Shown piece by piece: positions 1 through 10,434 of a stretch of DNA of 64,000 nucleotides. The stretch covers positions 62,001-126,000 of the forward strand of contig JAFQCI010000062.1 of the NCBI GenBank assembly GCA_017416505.1. Direction: 5' to 3'. The notes under the pieces are model-generated. The model had not been told where the DNA came from and searched no databases. It saw only the letters and a program-made list of their open reading frames with translations. Origin of the DNA: Lachnospiraceae bacterium. Lineage in GTDB: Bacteria; Bacillota_A; Clostridia; Lachnospirales; Lachnospiraceae. Made by a program: the position numbers and the translations under genes. Each line of letters begins with the position of its first letter. Positions within the stretch are counted from its first letter, which is position 1.

Positions 1-1983
1 CGGACTTTCTTCCCCTGTCATTTTCTCTGCAAGCTGATTTTGAACTTCAAACACCGTTCCCTGTTCTTTATTAAAATAACGGATATCAGGACTAACCTTA
101 AATCCAAGAGCCAGAGGATATTGATTTTCATACACTCCAACAGTTCCAAAGTCATTTACCAAAGAAAAGGTATTCTGATGAAAATCATCTTCCCTTTTTA
201 AGGTATAGCGAACACCTAAAATAGAATCCGTAAACTGGGTTGCTCCCCGGTATAAGTGTTCATTGGTTGCAGTATAAAATCCTAGTTTTCCTAAGATTCG
301 AATGGTATCTGCATCCGCAGTAGAACCAAATAAAGAAATACCATTTAAATTATGATAAGTCACCTCATCCAAGTACTGGCTCACATTTAATTCCATACGA
401 TAAAAATCGTCCTTTAAACCTTCTTTCGCCCATGCCTTAGCTGCTTCTAATCCTTCTTCTTTTTCATATTTTTCCCCACCGGAATAGCCGCAATTTGAGA
501 TTCCTATTGTACCTAAAACAGCCACTTCCAGGCTCAATAATATCGTAAATACAATATTAAATACAGGATTTTTTATCTTTTTTGACTTCGCAACAACAAA
601 AAGGATGGCATAAACCAATAAGATTATCAAGCTGATGATAAAAATAACATTCTTTGCAGTAGGGTTCTCCTTCCAAAGATAGATAACAAAACCTACTGCG
701 AACAAAAATCCAAGTCCATAACCGTACCAAGGAACCCGTTTTCTCTCTTTTACCACCTCATATCCTATCATCAAAAGAAGGAAATTACACAAAAATACCA
801 TACGGTTTGGGATTCCGTACTGATTATGAAATCCATGCCAGATATAATTTAATAATTCATTCTCATAGCTTACATAAAAAAATAAAATCAATGCAGTTAT
901 GGTTATTTTCCGATACCAACTGGTTTTTGTCTTAAATAAGAACATAGGCACCAAAAAGAGAACTACCATGGAACAATATAAGTTTGCCTTTCCATCAAAG
1001 GTATCTGTAGTAATCGGCATATGATATGCCAACTGGGATACCAAGGTTTCCTTAATGGAGCCATACCATTGTGACTCCGGAATTTTACTTGTTATGGTTT
1101 CTCCGGAAGAGGTCATTTTAATCCCCCAATATGCCGGAAGCAGTAAAACCGCACTGATGCCCCCACCAAGTAAGGAGGAAACTGCAAACCTTAAACCATT
1201 CATTATAAATTCTTTGATAGAAGATGGCTTAAAGGTGAAAAAGAACAACACAAGGAAAAGACATACCATAAAAGCCATATAATAATTACAATACAGACAA
1301 TACGCCAAAGTAATCACATACAAAGCAATCTTTTTTTCCTTCATTAACCGTTCCATTCCAAGTATGACTAACGGAAGAATATAGATGCAATCCAGCCACA
1401 TGATATTCCAATAATACCCCATACAATAACTGCTTAGGGCATAGGCAAGGGAAAATCCCGCAATATAAAATTCTTTTTTTCTTCTTTGGATTAAATCTAA
1501 GGAAGAAATCTCTTCTTCCTTCTTCTTATCATTTGGTCTATGTATTAAATAATATGCAAAAAACAAGCCTGCAAGCAAGATTTTAATGTATACCAGAAGA
1601 CTCATGGAAAAATACAACTTTTCCTTTGGAAAAAGCAAAACCAGAAGATTCAATGGTCCTGCCAGATAATAAGTAAACAAAGAAAGGAAGTTATTTCCCA
1701 TTCCTACATGAAAGCTGTATAGCAGACTCTCTCCATTTTTTATCTTTTCATAATACTCAGAAAAGAATGGAATATATTGATGCACACCATCTACGATAAT
1801 AAGAGAATGCTTTCCAAAAGGATAGATTTTATTCACACCCCACACAACTCCGAAAGCAATGGTAATCACCAAGGCAATCCAAAAGTAAATATAATTGTGT
1901 CTTGCATTAAGAAGCGATTGTTTCCCCTTTAAACGCAATTTTATCATACATTTTTTTATTCTTTTTTTTATTTCTTCCCACAT
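1..1983 (-). CDS. YfhO-family membrane protein, C-terminus cut by the window edge
   Basis: Open frame from an ATG at 1983 (ribosome site AAAGGGA, about 8 bases upstream) through position 1, giving 661 codons and still open at the edge. A membrane segment near residues 30-50 is followed by IIVDGVHQYIPFF and GMGNNF, the typical N-terminal lumenal/extracellular motif of the YfhO family (GT-C-like, implicated in glycosylation of teichoic acids in Firmicutes). Many further hydrophobic segments follow up to about 1550..540, and a soluble stretch covers the last 170 residues seen. YfhO proteins are usually about 850-900 residues, so roughly a quarter is outside the window. The substrate cannot be read from sequence. 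The next gene, at 2309, is divergent. Confidence 0.85.
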   Translation of the reverse strand, partial: MWEEIKKRIKKCMIKLRLKGKQSLLNARHNYIYFWIALVITIAFGVVWGVNKIYPFGKHSLIIVDGVHQYIPFFSEYYEKIKNGESLLYSFHVGMGNNFLSLFTYYLAGPLNLLVLLFPKEKLYFSMSLLVYIKILLAGLFFAYYLIHRPNDKKKEEEISSLDLIQRRKKEFYIAGFSLAYALSSYCMGYYWNIMWLDCIYILPLVILGMERLMKEKKIALYVITLAYCLYCNYYMAFMVCLFLVLFFFTFKPSSIKEFIMNGLRFAVSSLLGGGISAVLLLPAYWGIKMTSSGETITSKIPESQWYGSIKETLVSQLAYHMPITTDTFDGKANLYCSMVVLFLVPMFLFKTKTSWYRKITITALILFFYVSYENELLNYIWHGFHNQYGIPNRMVFLCNFLLLMIGYEVVKERKRVPWYGYGLGFLFAVGFVIYLWKENPTAKNVIFIISLIILLVYAILFVVAKSKKIKNPVFNIVFTILLSLEVAVLGTIGISNCGYSGGEKYEKEEGLEAAKAWAKEGLKDDFYRMELNVSQYLDEVTYHNLNGISLFGSTADADTIRILGKLGFYTATNEHLYRGATQFTDSILGVRYTLKREDDFHQNTFSLVNDFGTVGVYENQYPLALGFKVSPDIRYFNKEQGTVFEVQNQLAEKMTGEESP

Positions 1984-2020
1984 TATTTATTCCCTTTCAA
2001 AAAATACAACTCTAAAACAA

Positions 2021-2071
2021 CATCTCTTGTAAACCATCTCTAACGTGAGTGGATACCACATTTATGTACCA
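2021..2071 (-). repeat. Upstream motif shared with 35929..35978
   Basis: This stretch, 40-90 bases upstream of the YfhO-type gene, aligns without gaps to the segment upstream of the hypothetical gene at 35315..35863. A hand count gives 34 of 50 identical positions, with a solid core TCTTGTAAACC. Both copies face a minus-strand gene. The rest of the gap 1984..2308 holds only AT-rich sequence and the promoter of the chemoreceptor. Function unknown; it may be a shared operator or a degenerate repeat. Confidence 0.35.
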
Positions 2072-2244
2072 CCTGTTTACAAACTCTCTATCTTCCCCGT
2101 TGTTTTGCTAATTTTTTCTCTTCGAATTTCTTACCTTTTATATATTACAACAACAAAATCATTCTCACAATCTTTTTCTTCTGCAAACATAAACAAAAAA
2201 TATATTATTTTTCAACAAAATTTATAGAAAATGACTTAAAATAT

Positions 2245-2273
2245 TTGCTATTTTCAACAATTTGTGATATAGT
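2245..2273 (+). promoter_or_regulatory. Predicted sigma-A promoter of the chemoreceptor gene
   Basis: TTGCTA (2245-2250), a 17-base spacer and TATAGT (2268-2273), 36 bases before the start codon. The ribosome site GAAAGGAG precedes the ATG at 2309. Confidence 0.5.
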
Positions 2274-2308
2274 ATTAAGTAATACTATTCTAAAGAAAGG
2301 AGTTCAGT

Positions 2309-4942
2309 ATGTTTAAGAAAGCAAAAGAAACGAAGAAACAAAATACGGATGTACTACAAACCGAAACTGCTTCCGAAGGAACTTTAGAAGATGAACAAAT
2401 TTCCCTAGATGTAACAGAAGAATCAACCATAACATTAGAGGAAGAAACCATTTCCGATGACGTAACAGAAGAATCAACAGCGACATTGGAGGAAGAAACT
2501 ATTTCCGATAATGTGTCAGATGAAGAAATGGATATTTTGACAGGAGCGGAACCTCTCGAATCAACAGAGTCTGAAGAAATATCCACCAGGAAAGGTTCAA
2601 AGAAGAAAGTAAAAAAAGAAAAAACAAAAAAAGAAAAGAAGGCGAAACCGAAGAAAAAAGCGAAAGACAAGCAGGAAGAAACTTCACAGGAAAACTCGGA
2701 AGAAGTAACGGAAGAAACCCTGCCAGAAGACTCTAACTTGAATCAGGAGGTTGCCCAAGAAAACGAATCAGAACTCTTAAATAAAGAACCGATGAGCGAA
2801 GAGAAAGTCAACACTCCGAAAAAGAAAAAGTCAAAAACAAAAGTTTCCAAAACCAAAAAGAAACGAAGCAAGAAAGAGCCGAAGAAATTCGACCCAAGCA
2901 AAAAACGGTTTGGTATTAAATTAAAACTACTTTTAACCGTACTTCCTACGGTTTCTGTAGCCATTTTAATTATACTATTTATTACCTATAATTCTTCCCA
3001 GAAAATCATTTTAAATCTTGCGAAGAAAACTTTAACTTCTGAATCCCAGGCATATACCCAGGAATTAAGTGTATGGGCTAACAGCATCATTTCCGAATTG
3101 GAAATGTATAAAACTGCTATAGAATCTGTAAATATGTCCTTGGAAGACAAATATGCTTTTATGCAAAAGACAGTAAAAAGGAACGATTCCTATCCAAATG
3201 GTATTTTTATGGGAAGTCCGGAGAATGCCTTTGTATCCGGAACCCAGATGGAAGAAAATGCTTCTTTTACCGTTGCAACGGAGAAATGGTTCCAGGCCGG
3301 TCTTAGAAATAGAGAATTCTCTTTTGGAGAGCCATATTATAACGAAAGTGACGATGCCTATTATGCAACTGCTACCTGTACCATAACAGATGCAGGAGGT
3401 CAGATTTGGATTGGCGGAGCTGATATTTCCCTGGAATATATCTCAGATAAAGTATCTAATATCAAGATTATGGACGAAGGTACTTCCTTCTTATACGATA
3501 TGAGAAGTGCTACCATCATTGCACACCCGGATTCCTCTTTCTTGTCTGCTACTTTATTGGACGATGGACTGGATTCCCTATATTCGAATATTAACGATGA
3601 ACTTTATGTTATTGGCTACGGTCTTCGTGAAACCACCGGAGATGCAGGTAACTACATGATTGATATTCAACCTGTAGAGGGAAGTAATTTCTTATTAATT
3701 ACTTTCATTGAAGAAGAAACGGTATTGCAGGATTTAAGAAGCTTACAGACTTTGGTAATGCTTTTAATGATTATCGGTATTATCATCATTGGAGTTCTTA
3801 CAGAACGTATGGTACATATCATTATTAAACCAGTAAAATACCTGACCAACGCACTTTCAAAGATTACCACCGGAGATTTTTCCGATGACCTGACAATTAA
3901 AGGAAATGATGAAGTATCCCTTATGACATATAGTATGCAGAACTTCATTGAAACCATGCGTGGAACCATTTCCGATATTAATATGGTATCTTTGGAATTA
4001 ACAAATCAGGCTGGAGAAAGTGCCGACATTGCAGAAACCATTCGAAATTCTGCCACCATGCAGGCAAATTCCATGAATGACCTGAACCTTACCGTAGAAG
4101 AACTGGTAAATTCCGTTTCCGAAATTACAGATAATACCTTATCCTTAGCAGAAGTCGTTATGGATACCAGAAATAACGGTCTTCAGGTAAATGATATTAT
4201 GAATGGTACAGTTTCTATTTCGGAACAAGGTAAATATGACATGGAACAGGTAAACCTATCCATGGCTAACATCGAAAAAAGTGTTAAGACCCTTGTGGAC
4301 TCTATCGAAAGAGTAAGTACTTCTACCATTCAGATTAATAAAATGGTTACTATGATTGGTGATATTTCTGATGAAACCAACCTGCTTTCCATCAATGCCG
4401 CTATCGAAGCTGCCAGAGCCGGTGAAGCCGGTAAAGGATTTGCGGTGGTTGCAGGACAGATTCGCCACCTTGCAGATATCAGTGCAAATGCTGCGGCAGA
4501 TATCACGAAATTAACCGATTATATCAATGAATTAATCGCAGAAGTAAAAGTTCAGGCAGAAGTTTCCTCCAATGAAATTATGGACAGTGGTGTAAAAATT
4601 GCTACCGCTTCCAGAACTTTTGATAACATTTACGAATCTATTTCAACTTCAAGTGCCATTGTAGGACAGATGATTGAAAAGATTAACACTGCAGATGATG
4701 TTGCTACCTCCCTTGCAGGTATTACAGAAGAACAGGCAGCCGGTGCTACAGAAATCCACCAGACTACTACTTCCCTTCTTGAACTTGCAAACCATGTAGC
4801 CGAAGACAGTTCTTTGGTTGCACAGATGGCACAGAACTTAACTTATACTGCAGATGACTTATCAGACCAGGTACATAACTTTACCATCGAAAAGGAAGGC
4901 GAATGTGTTGCAGACATTGCAAAAGAGTTGCTTTCTCAATAA
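2309..4942 (+). CDS. Methyl-accepting chemotaxis protein with a long charged N-terminal extension
   Basis: 877 residues. Residues 1 to about 205 are an unusual cytoplasmic leader: an acidic Thr/Glu-rich part with a tandem repeat of about 18 residues ([15 protein letters not shown]..), then Lys-rich blocks. The first membrane helix lies at about 208-228, an extracellular sensor (Cache-like) at about 230-475 and the second helix at about 480-500. A HAMP linker follows to about 555, then the signalling domain. The hairpin tip at about 686-724 contains [20 protein letters not shown] and [15 protein letters not shown], the CheA/CheW contact region. Expected role: ligand sensing at the membrane and control of CheA. 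No che or motility genes are nearby. Ordinary receptors start 5-15 residues before the first helix, so the leader is extra. The start is fixed by GAAAGGAG upstream. Confidence 0.9.
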   Translation: MFKKAKETKKQNTDVLQTETASEGTLEDEQISLDVTEESTITLEEETISDDVTEESTATLEEETISDNVSDEEMDILTGAEPLESTESEEISTRKGSKKKVKKEKTKKEKKAKPKKKAKDKQEETSQENSEEVTEETLPEDSNLNQEVAQENESELLNKEPMSEEKVNTPKKKKSKTKVSKTKKKRSKKEPKKFDPSKKRFGIKLKLLLTVLPTVSVAILIILFITYNSSQKIILNLAKKTLTSESQAYTQELSVWANSIISELEMYKTAIESVNMSLEDKYAFMQKTVKRNDSYPNGIFMGSPENAFVSGTQMEENASFTVATEKWFQAGLRNREFSFGEPYYNESDDAYYATATCTITDAGGQIWIGGADISLEYISDKVSNIKIMDEGTSFLYDMRSATIIAHPDSSFLSATLLDDGLDSLYSNINDELYVIGYGLRETTGDAGNYMIDIQPVEGSNFLLITFIEEETVLQDLRSLQTLVMLLMIIGIIIIGVLTERMVHIIIKPVKYLTNALSKITTGDFSDDLTIKGNDEVSLMTYSMQNFIETMRGTISDINMVSLELTNQAGESADIAETIRNSATMQANSMNDLNLTVEELVNSVSEITDNTLSLAEVVMDTRNNGLQVNDIMNGTVSISEQGKYDMEQVNLSMANIEKSVKTLVDSIERVSTSTIQINKMVTMIGDISDETNLLSINAAIEAARAGEAGKGFAVVAGQIRHLADISANAAADITKLTDYINELIAEVKVQAEVSSNEIMDSGVKIATASRTFDNIYESISTSSAIVGQMIEKINTADDVATSLAGITEEQAAGATEIHQTTTSLLELANHVAEDSSLVAQMAQNLTYTADDLSDQVHNFTIEKEGECVADIAKELLSQ

Positions 4943-4960
4943 ATAAAAAAGTATGTTTAC

Positions 4961-4993
4961 ATATCCTCTATCTTAATATAAGATAGAGGATAT
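4961..4993 (+). terminator. Rho-independent terminator after the chemoreceptor
   Basis: Perfect 15-bp inverted repeat (ATATCCTCTATCTTA and its complement) around a 3-base loop, followed by TCTTATT, 19 bases after the stop codon. Confidence 0.7.
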
Positions 4994-5027
4994 TCTTATT
5001 CAAGGAAAGGAAGAAATGTGAAGTATT

Positions 5028-5819
5028 ATGAAGTTTAGACCATGTATTGACATTCATAACGGAAAAGTAAAACAAATCGTAGGCGGAAGCCTTTTAGACC
5101 ATGGAAATCAGGCAAAAGAAAATTTTGTTGCCACTCAGGATGCAGCATTTTACGCAAATCTTTATAAAGAAAAAGGACTAAGTGGAGGGCATATCATTCT
5201 TTTAAATAAATCCGGCACGAAAGAATATGACTTGGATTTAGAACAGGCTCTTATGGCTTTAAAAGAATATCCTAACCATCTTCAAATCGGGGGAGGCATT
5301 ACACCTGAGAACGCTCCTTTCTTTTTAGAACACGGCGCTTCTCATGTAATCGTGACCTCTTACGTTTTTTCCAACGGACAAATCCACTTTGAAAAGCTGG
5401 ATAAATTAGTTTCCTCTGTTACCAAAAAACATCTGGTATTAGATTTAAGCTGCCGAAAGAGAGACGGTAATTATTACATTGTAACCGACCGCTGGCAAAA
5501 CTTTACGGATGTAGTATTATCCCCTGAAACCATACAGGAATTAAGTGAATACTGCGATGAATTTCTGATTCATGCTGTAGACGTGGAAGGGAAAGCCAAT
5601 GGCATTGAACAGGAGCTGGTAAGCCTTCTTGGCAGTGCTGCAAACATTCCCGTCACCTATGCCGGTGGTGTGGGAAGTTTCGAAGATTTGTCCTTATTAA
5701 AAACACTAGGAAAGAACCGATTAGACGTAACCATCGGAAGTGCGTTAAATATTTTCGGTGGAAACATGGACTTTAATAAAGTGTGTGATTTTATGAAGCA
5801 ATCATCTAAAATAGAATAA
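5028..5819 (+). CDS. hisA: Eukaryotic-type HisA (ProFAR isomerase), orphan
   Basis: 263 residues. Expected to catalyse the Amadori isomerisation of ProFAR to PRFAR, step four of histidine synthesis, in the cytoplasm. The N-terminus FRPCIDIHNGKVKQIVGGSL matches the fungal/plant HIS6-like branch (CIDLHNG.VKQIVGG) rather than the common bacterial form (PAIDL..G.CVRL). QIGGGIT and TYAGGVGSFEDL are the beta-barrel phosphate-binding loops, and IHAVDVEGKANGI carries the second acidic region. No other his gene is in the window, so it is separated from any his operon. A ribosome site AAGGAAAGGAAG lies about 15 bases upstream. Confidence is high for the family; the branch assignment rests on motif memory. 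Confidence 0.85.
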   Translation: MKFRPCIDIHNGKVKQIVGGSLLDHGNQAKENFVATQDAAFYANLYKEKGLSGGHIILLNKSGTKEYDLDLEQALMALKEYPNHLQIGGGITPENAPFFLEHGASHVIVTSYVFSNGQIHFEKLDKLVSSVTKKHLVLDLSCRKRDGNYYIVTDRWQNFTDVVLSPETIQELSEYCDEFLIHAVDVEGKANGIEQELVSLLGSAANIPVTYAGGVGSFEDLSLLKTLGKNRLDVTIGSALNIFGGNMDFNKVCDFMKQSSKIE

Positions 5820-5875
5820 AAGTACCCACTTTTCCACTCTATTTCCCCGGTATTCTAATATTTTCATTGAAAACA

Positions 5876-5905
5876 TTGGCTTTTTCTCTTTTATTATGTT
5901 ATAGT
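5876..5905 (+). promoter_or_regulatory. Predicted promoter of the DUF4003-like gene
   Basis: TTGGCT (5876-5881), an 18-base spacer and TATAGT (5900-5905), 61 bases before the ATG at 5967. Confidence 0.4.
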
Positions 5906-5966
5906 GAACAAAGTGAGCAAACTCTTTAAAACAGTCTTACTTTTATTCTGAAAGGCGGCGATTAGT

Positions 5967-6932
5967 ATGAATACCGAATTAGAACAATCCATAAATCAAT
6001 TTATAGAGCAAAAAAGCAGCATTGAAAAAAATATACTTTTAGAATATGATTTTAACCTTTGTATCTCCTCTTTGCTCTGTGTACGATACGATAAAACATT
6101 AGAACCCTTGAAAATAAAACGATTCAAAAGCATGATGCAGAAAAAAACAAAGGCTTTTTCCAATTATCGAGGAATCATTGCACTGCCTTGTGCAGCTTTA
6201 CTTTCCTTTTATGAAAATCCACAGGAAGCCTTTGATGAAACGGTTTCCGCCAATAAATACCTAAGGAAAAATAATTTCAAAAATTCCAATTACTTATCCT
6301 TTGCTCTACTGCAAATGGGTGAAAAACTAGCTGAGCTGGATGCTAAAACCATAGAAGTGCGGGCAACAACCCTTTATCAGCAAATGAAGAAAAAATATAA
6401 AGTACCTACAGATGCTTTAGATTATGGCTTTTTAAGTATTTTGGCACAGGAAGAAAAGGATAGCGATGCACTTGCCCATAAAATGGACCAGTTATACCGT
6501 CTTGCAAAGAAAGAGGGAACCGATTCCGGCAACAGTGCAATGCTTGCCAAAATTTTATGTCTTGACGATACGGAAAATGAAACCTTAATCAAGGATGCCT
6601 ACACCCTATACGGCAAATTAAAAGAGCAAAAAATAAAGTTTTCCGATTATTTTACAGGTACTTATTTAGGGATTCTTACCCTGTTATCAGAAGATTTTGA
6701 CGAAACCATAAAGGACATTTTAGAAGTGAATCAGACCTTACGACAAAAGAAAGGCATTTCCACCATGTTATCCGACAAGGGACAAAGAATGCTTTATTCG
6801 GTTTTACTTGTAATTATGAATTTAACAAACGAAAAGAAAGATATGGATACCTCAAAGAAAAATGAATTATTAGACATTGCCTTTGCAAATGCTGTTTCTA
6901 CCGGTGCCGGAATTCTTTCAAATTTCCAATAA
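5967..6932 (+). CDS. DUF4003-like cytoplasmic protein of unknown function
   Basis: 321 residues, mainly helical, with no signal peptide or clear membrane span. It resembles in length and style the DUF4003 proteins of Firmicutes (repeating helical units with phrases such as FSNYRGI, ILSLLSEDF-like), but the assignment is from memory. No catalytic motif is recognised. Ribosome site AAAGGCGGCG lies upstream of the ATG. The next gene begins 16 bases after its stop on the same strand, so the two are probably co-transcribed. That pairing with a membrane phosphatase gives no firm clue to the role. Confidence 0.6.
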   Translation: MNTELEQSINQFIEQKSSIEKNILLEYDFNLCISSLLCVRYDKTLEPLKIKRFKSMMQKKTKAFSNYRGIIALPCAALLSFYENPQEAFDETVSANKYLRKNNFKNSNYLSFALLQMGEKLAELDAKTIEVRATTLYQQMKKKYKVPTDALDYGFLSILAQEEKDSDALAHKMDQLYRLAKKEGTDSGNSAMLAKILCLDDTENETLIKDAYTLYGKLKEQKIKFSDYFTGTYLGILTLLSEDFDETIKDILEVNQTLRQKKGISTMLSDKGQRMLYSVLLVIMNLTNEKKDMDTSKKNELLDIAFANAVSTGAGILSNFQ

Positions 6933-6948
6933 ACAAAGAGGTGACGTA

Positions 6949-7710
6949 ATGAAAAATCTTGGAGAATTTCGAATTCAGGATTTAAAAGAACTAAAGAATT
7001 TTAAATTCAGCTCCTTAAAAAATGTCAAAAAAACAGATGTATTAAAATGGTTTTCCAATAATAAAGAAATATTGGTTGCATTAATATATATCATTATTTA
7101 TTCCATCGTTTTTTATCTATTAGAAAAAAGACTGCCAAACGATGCCAATTATACCAGTATGTATTGTTCTTTGGATGATAAGATTCCATTTTGTGAATAC
7201 TTTTTAATCCCTTACTACACCTGGCACGCATTTATGGTAATTACTGTTTTGTACTTTTTATTTACTGACACCAAGGATTACCTTCGCTCCTGTATGATGA
7301 TATTCGGAGGTATGACGGTTTGTTGTATTATTTATTTCCTCTTCCCAAACGGACAAAATTTACGTCCTGCTGTGGATACTTTACGGGATAATATCTTTAC
7401 TGCAGAAATCATCCGTCTTTGGCAGGTAGATACCTGTACGAATGTATTTCCAAGTATTCATGTGTATGATTCTGTTGCAGCTTTCATTGTGGTTTGTAAA
7501 AGCCGGGAATTCCGAAAGAATACGTTAGTAAAATGGCTGATTGGTATTTTAGTGTTCTTAATTAGCATCTCCACTGTATTTTTAAAACAACATTCTATTT
7601 TAGATGGATTTGGAGCTTTGGTTCTGGCTGCTGTTATGTATGTAATCACGTATAAGGTATTGGATAATAAAATTAGTCAGTGTTCTTTTTTGAAGAAAAA
7701 TAAGGGGTAA
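6949..7710 (+). CDS. PAP2-family membrane phosphatase
   Basis: 253 residues. The start is set at the ATG at 6949 because GAGGTGA sits 5 bases upstream; an in-frame ATG at 6877 would overlap the preceding gene by 56 bases. About five or six membrane helices. The phosphatase motifs are visible: NGQNLRP (motif 1, Arg-Pro), VFPSIHVY (motif 2, catalytic Ser-x-His) and KQHSILDGFGAL (motif 3, His...Asp). The family dephosphorylates lipid phosphates such as phosphatidate or undecaprenyl diphosphate, or transfers phospho-headgroups, at the membrane. The spacing of the motifs and the cytoplasmic leader (residues 1-45) recall the inositolphosphotransferase-like subgroup. The substrate is unknown. Confidence 0.75.
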   Translation: MKNLGEFRIQDLKELKNFKFSSLKNVKKTDVLKWFSNNKEILVALIYIIIYSIVFYLLEKRLPNDANYTSMYCSLDDKIPFCEYFLIPYYTWHAFMVITVLYFLFTDTKDYLRSCMMIFGGMTVCCIIYFLFPNGQNLRPAVDTLRDNIFTAEIIRLWQVDTCTNVFPSIHVYDSVAAFIVVCKSREFRKNTLVKWLIGILVFLISISTVFLKQHSILDGFGALVLAAVMYVITYKVLDNKISQCSFLKKNKG

Positions 7711-7790
7711 TGACAAAATTGCCTGATGGATAATAAAATCAAGGTGGATGACAAAACTTGCCTAATAGAAAACAAAATCAAGGGGGATAA
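7711..7790 (+). repeat. Two tandem 38-39 base direct repeats plus a partial third
   Basis: Immediately after the PAP2 stop codon, 7711-7748 and 7749-7787 are near copies (both begin TGACAAAA, contain AAAATCAAGG and end GGA). A third partial unit starting at 7788 (TAACAAAATTGCC) runs into the left arm of the first long hairpin. Confidence 0.7.
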
Positions 7791-7791
7791 C

Positions 7792-8026
7792 AAAATTGCC
7801 GGTATCCTATCGGGTTGAAAGTTCCAATGTCCGGAGCTAAAAAATCTAAGCATCTTTATTTCATATGTATAAAACGGACGTAACCGCCCCAACAGAGCCG
7901 TCCATGGCTCGGTTGAGGCTTTGTCGGACCTCCATGTCCGACAATTACTGTGTTACGAAAAAGATGCTAAGTTTTTTTACGCTCCTACCAAAGTCGCTTT
8001 CACCCGAATAGGATACCGGCAATTTT
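7792..8026. repeat. 235-bp long hairpin element, copy 1
   Basis: The outermost 19 bases (AAAATTGCCGGTATCCTAT) pair perfectly with the last 19, extended by GGGT/ACCC and GAAAG/CTTTC. Inside, GGAGC pairs with GCTCC, and an A-rich arm ending AAGCATCTTT pairs with AAAGATGCTAAG. The centre has GAGCC-GGCTC and TTGTCGGAC-GTCCGACAA hairpins. The core is homologous to the reverse complement of copy 2, but the outer arms are not. No plausible coding frame crosses it. It lies between the convergent PAP2 gene and atp operon. Confidence 0.85.
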
Positions 8027-8202
8027 CAATTTACATTTTGATTTTTTTCAAAAGTTTTCTTTTCCTATCAAAATACTATAAATAATATCTGACAACTCCC
8101 GGCTAGCACCATAAACGATATCTGATGACACCATCAAACCTCGCCCTCTACTCTTGCATATCAAAAACAACCTCACCCGACCGTCTTTCGAAGTGTAAAT
8201 TG

Positions 8203-8437
8203 GTCAAATTTTGATAATTATGTCTGTGCTGTAGCGACTTTGGGAGGAGTATAGAAAATCTTAGCATCTTTATCACCGTCAGGAATTGCCGGACAGGGAC
8301 GTCCGGCAAAGTCCCCTCCGAGCCAAGGACGGCTCGTTTGGGGCGGTTCCGTCCATCTTAAAATAGCAAACAAAGATGCTTAGATTTTCTGCTCCGGACA
8401 ACGGAGCTACACACAGACATAATTATCAAAATTTGAC
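8203..8437. repeat. 235-bp long hairpin element, copy 2 (inverted relative to copy 1)
   Basis: The first and last 26 bases are perfectly complementary (left arm begins GTCAAATTTTGATAATTATG). The core carries the same blocks as copy 1 in reverse complement: TCTAAGCATCTTT, AACCGCCCCAA, GAGCCGTCC, TGGCTCGG and the hairpin GCCGGAC/GTCCGGC. Length is identical to copy 1. The 176 bases between the copies (8027..8202) show no gene. Confidence 0.85.
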
Positions 8438-8450
8438 TATAACACATTCA

Positions 8451-8501
8451 AAAAAATCCCCCATCGAACACCGTTTTATTCCGATATTCATGGGGGGAAT
8501 T
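8451..8501 (-). terminator. Terminator of the ATP synthase operon
   Basis: On the minus strand ATTCCCCCCAT pairs with ATGGGGGAT across a roughly 30-base loop and is followed by TTTTTTT. It lies 60 bases beyond the atpC stop codon. Confidence 0.75.
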
Positions 8502-8563
8502 TCATATTATGATATACCAAGTGAGTAATATTCCGAATTACTCCGCGCTTAGCGTTTTCATCC

Positions 8564-8971
8564 TTATCGTTTACTTCCTAACTGGATACGTGCCAAAGAC
8601 CTCTTCAGTGCCAATTCTGCCTTAGCAATATCAATGTCGGCTTCTTTTCCACTTAATCTTCTTTCTGCACGAATCTTTGCTTCCTGGGCTCTTGCCACAT
8701 CGATTTCATCCGGCCATTCCACAGACTCTGCCATAATGGTGATTTTATCCTCTAAGACTTCAATAAAACCAGCGTGTAAGGCAGCTTCTTTTACGCCCTC
8801 CTCTGTATGAATCCGGATTACACCAGGTTCCACAATAAAGGTCATAGGAATATGTTTCGGATAAATTCCAACATCTCCTTCTGAAGTATGAAGTTCCACA
8901 AAAGAAGCATCTCCTTCATAAAAGATTCTGTCAGGATTTATTATTTTTAACAAAAATGTTCCATCTGCCAT
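8564..8971 (-). CDS. atpC: F1Fo ATP synthase epsilon subunit
   Basis: 135 residues. An N-terminal beta-sandwich (ADGTFLLKIINPD...FYEGDASFVELHTSEGDVGIYPKHIPM, seen here as consecutive motifs) is followed by the C-terminal helical hairpin (RAQEAKIRAERRL...). It belongs to the central stalk and modulates ATP hydrolysis. Last gene of the atp operon, 49 bases after atpD. Ribosome site GGAGGATAAAGA precedes the ATG. Length is normal for the family. Confidence 0.97.
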   Translation of the reverse strand: MADGTFLLKIINPDRIFYEGDASFVELHTSEGDVGIYPKHIPMTFIVEPGVIRIHTEEGVKEAALHAGFIEVLEDKITIMAESVEWPDEIDVARAQEAKIRAERRLSGKEADIDIAKAELALKRSLARIQLGSKR

Positions 8972-9020
8972 TCTTTATCCTCCATTCGGTCACTCTGCTT
9001 CAATGTACATCAGTGACTTA

Positions 9021-10424
<1,404 letters not shown>

Positions 10425-10434
10425 TCACTCCTTT

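Noticed and set aside
1055..1282. 75-codon plus-strand frame
   Set aside because: Entirely antisense to the YfhO-type gene, whose frame is continuous through it.
2290..2670. Ser/Phe-rich minus-strand frame over the chemoreceptor start
   Set aside because: Antisense shadow of the acidic repeat leader; no promoter or ribosome site.
7677..7892. 71-codon minus-strand frame after PAP2
   Set aside because: Lies in the tandem repeats and the left arm of the hairpin element; no protein character.
7792..8437. Hairpin pair considered as a group II intron or integron-type attC site
   Set aside because: No reverse transcriptase, no domain V-like sequence and no integrase; both copies lie outside genes.
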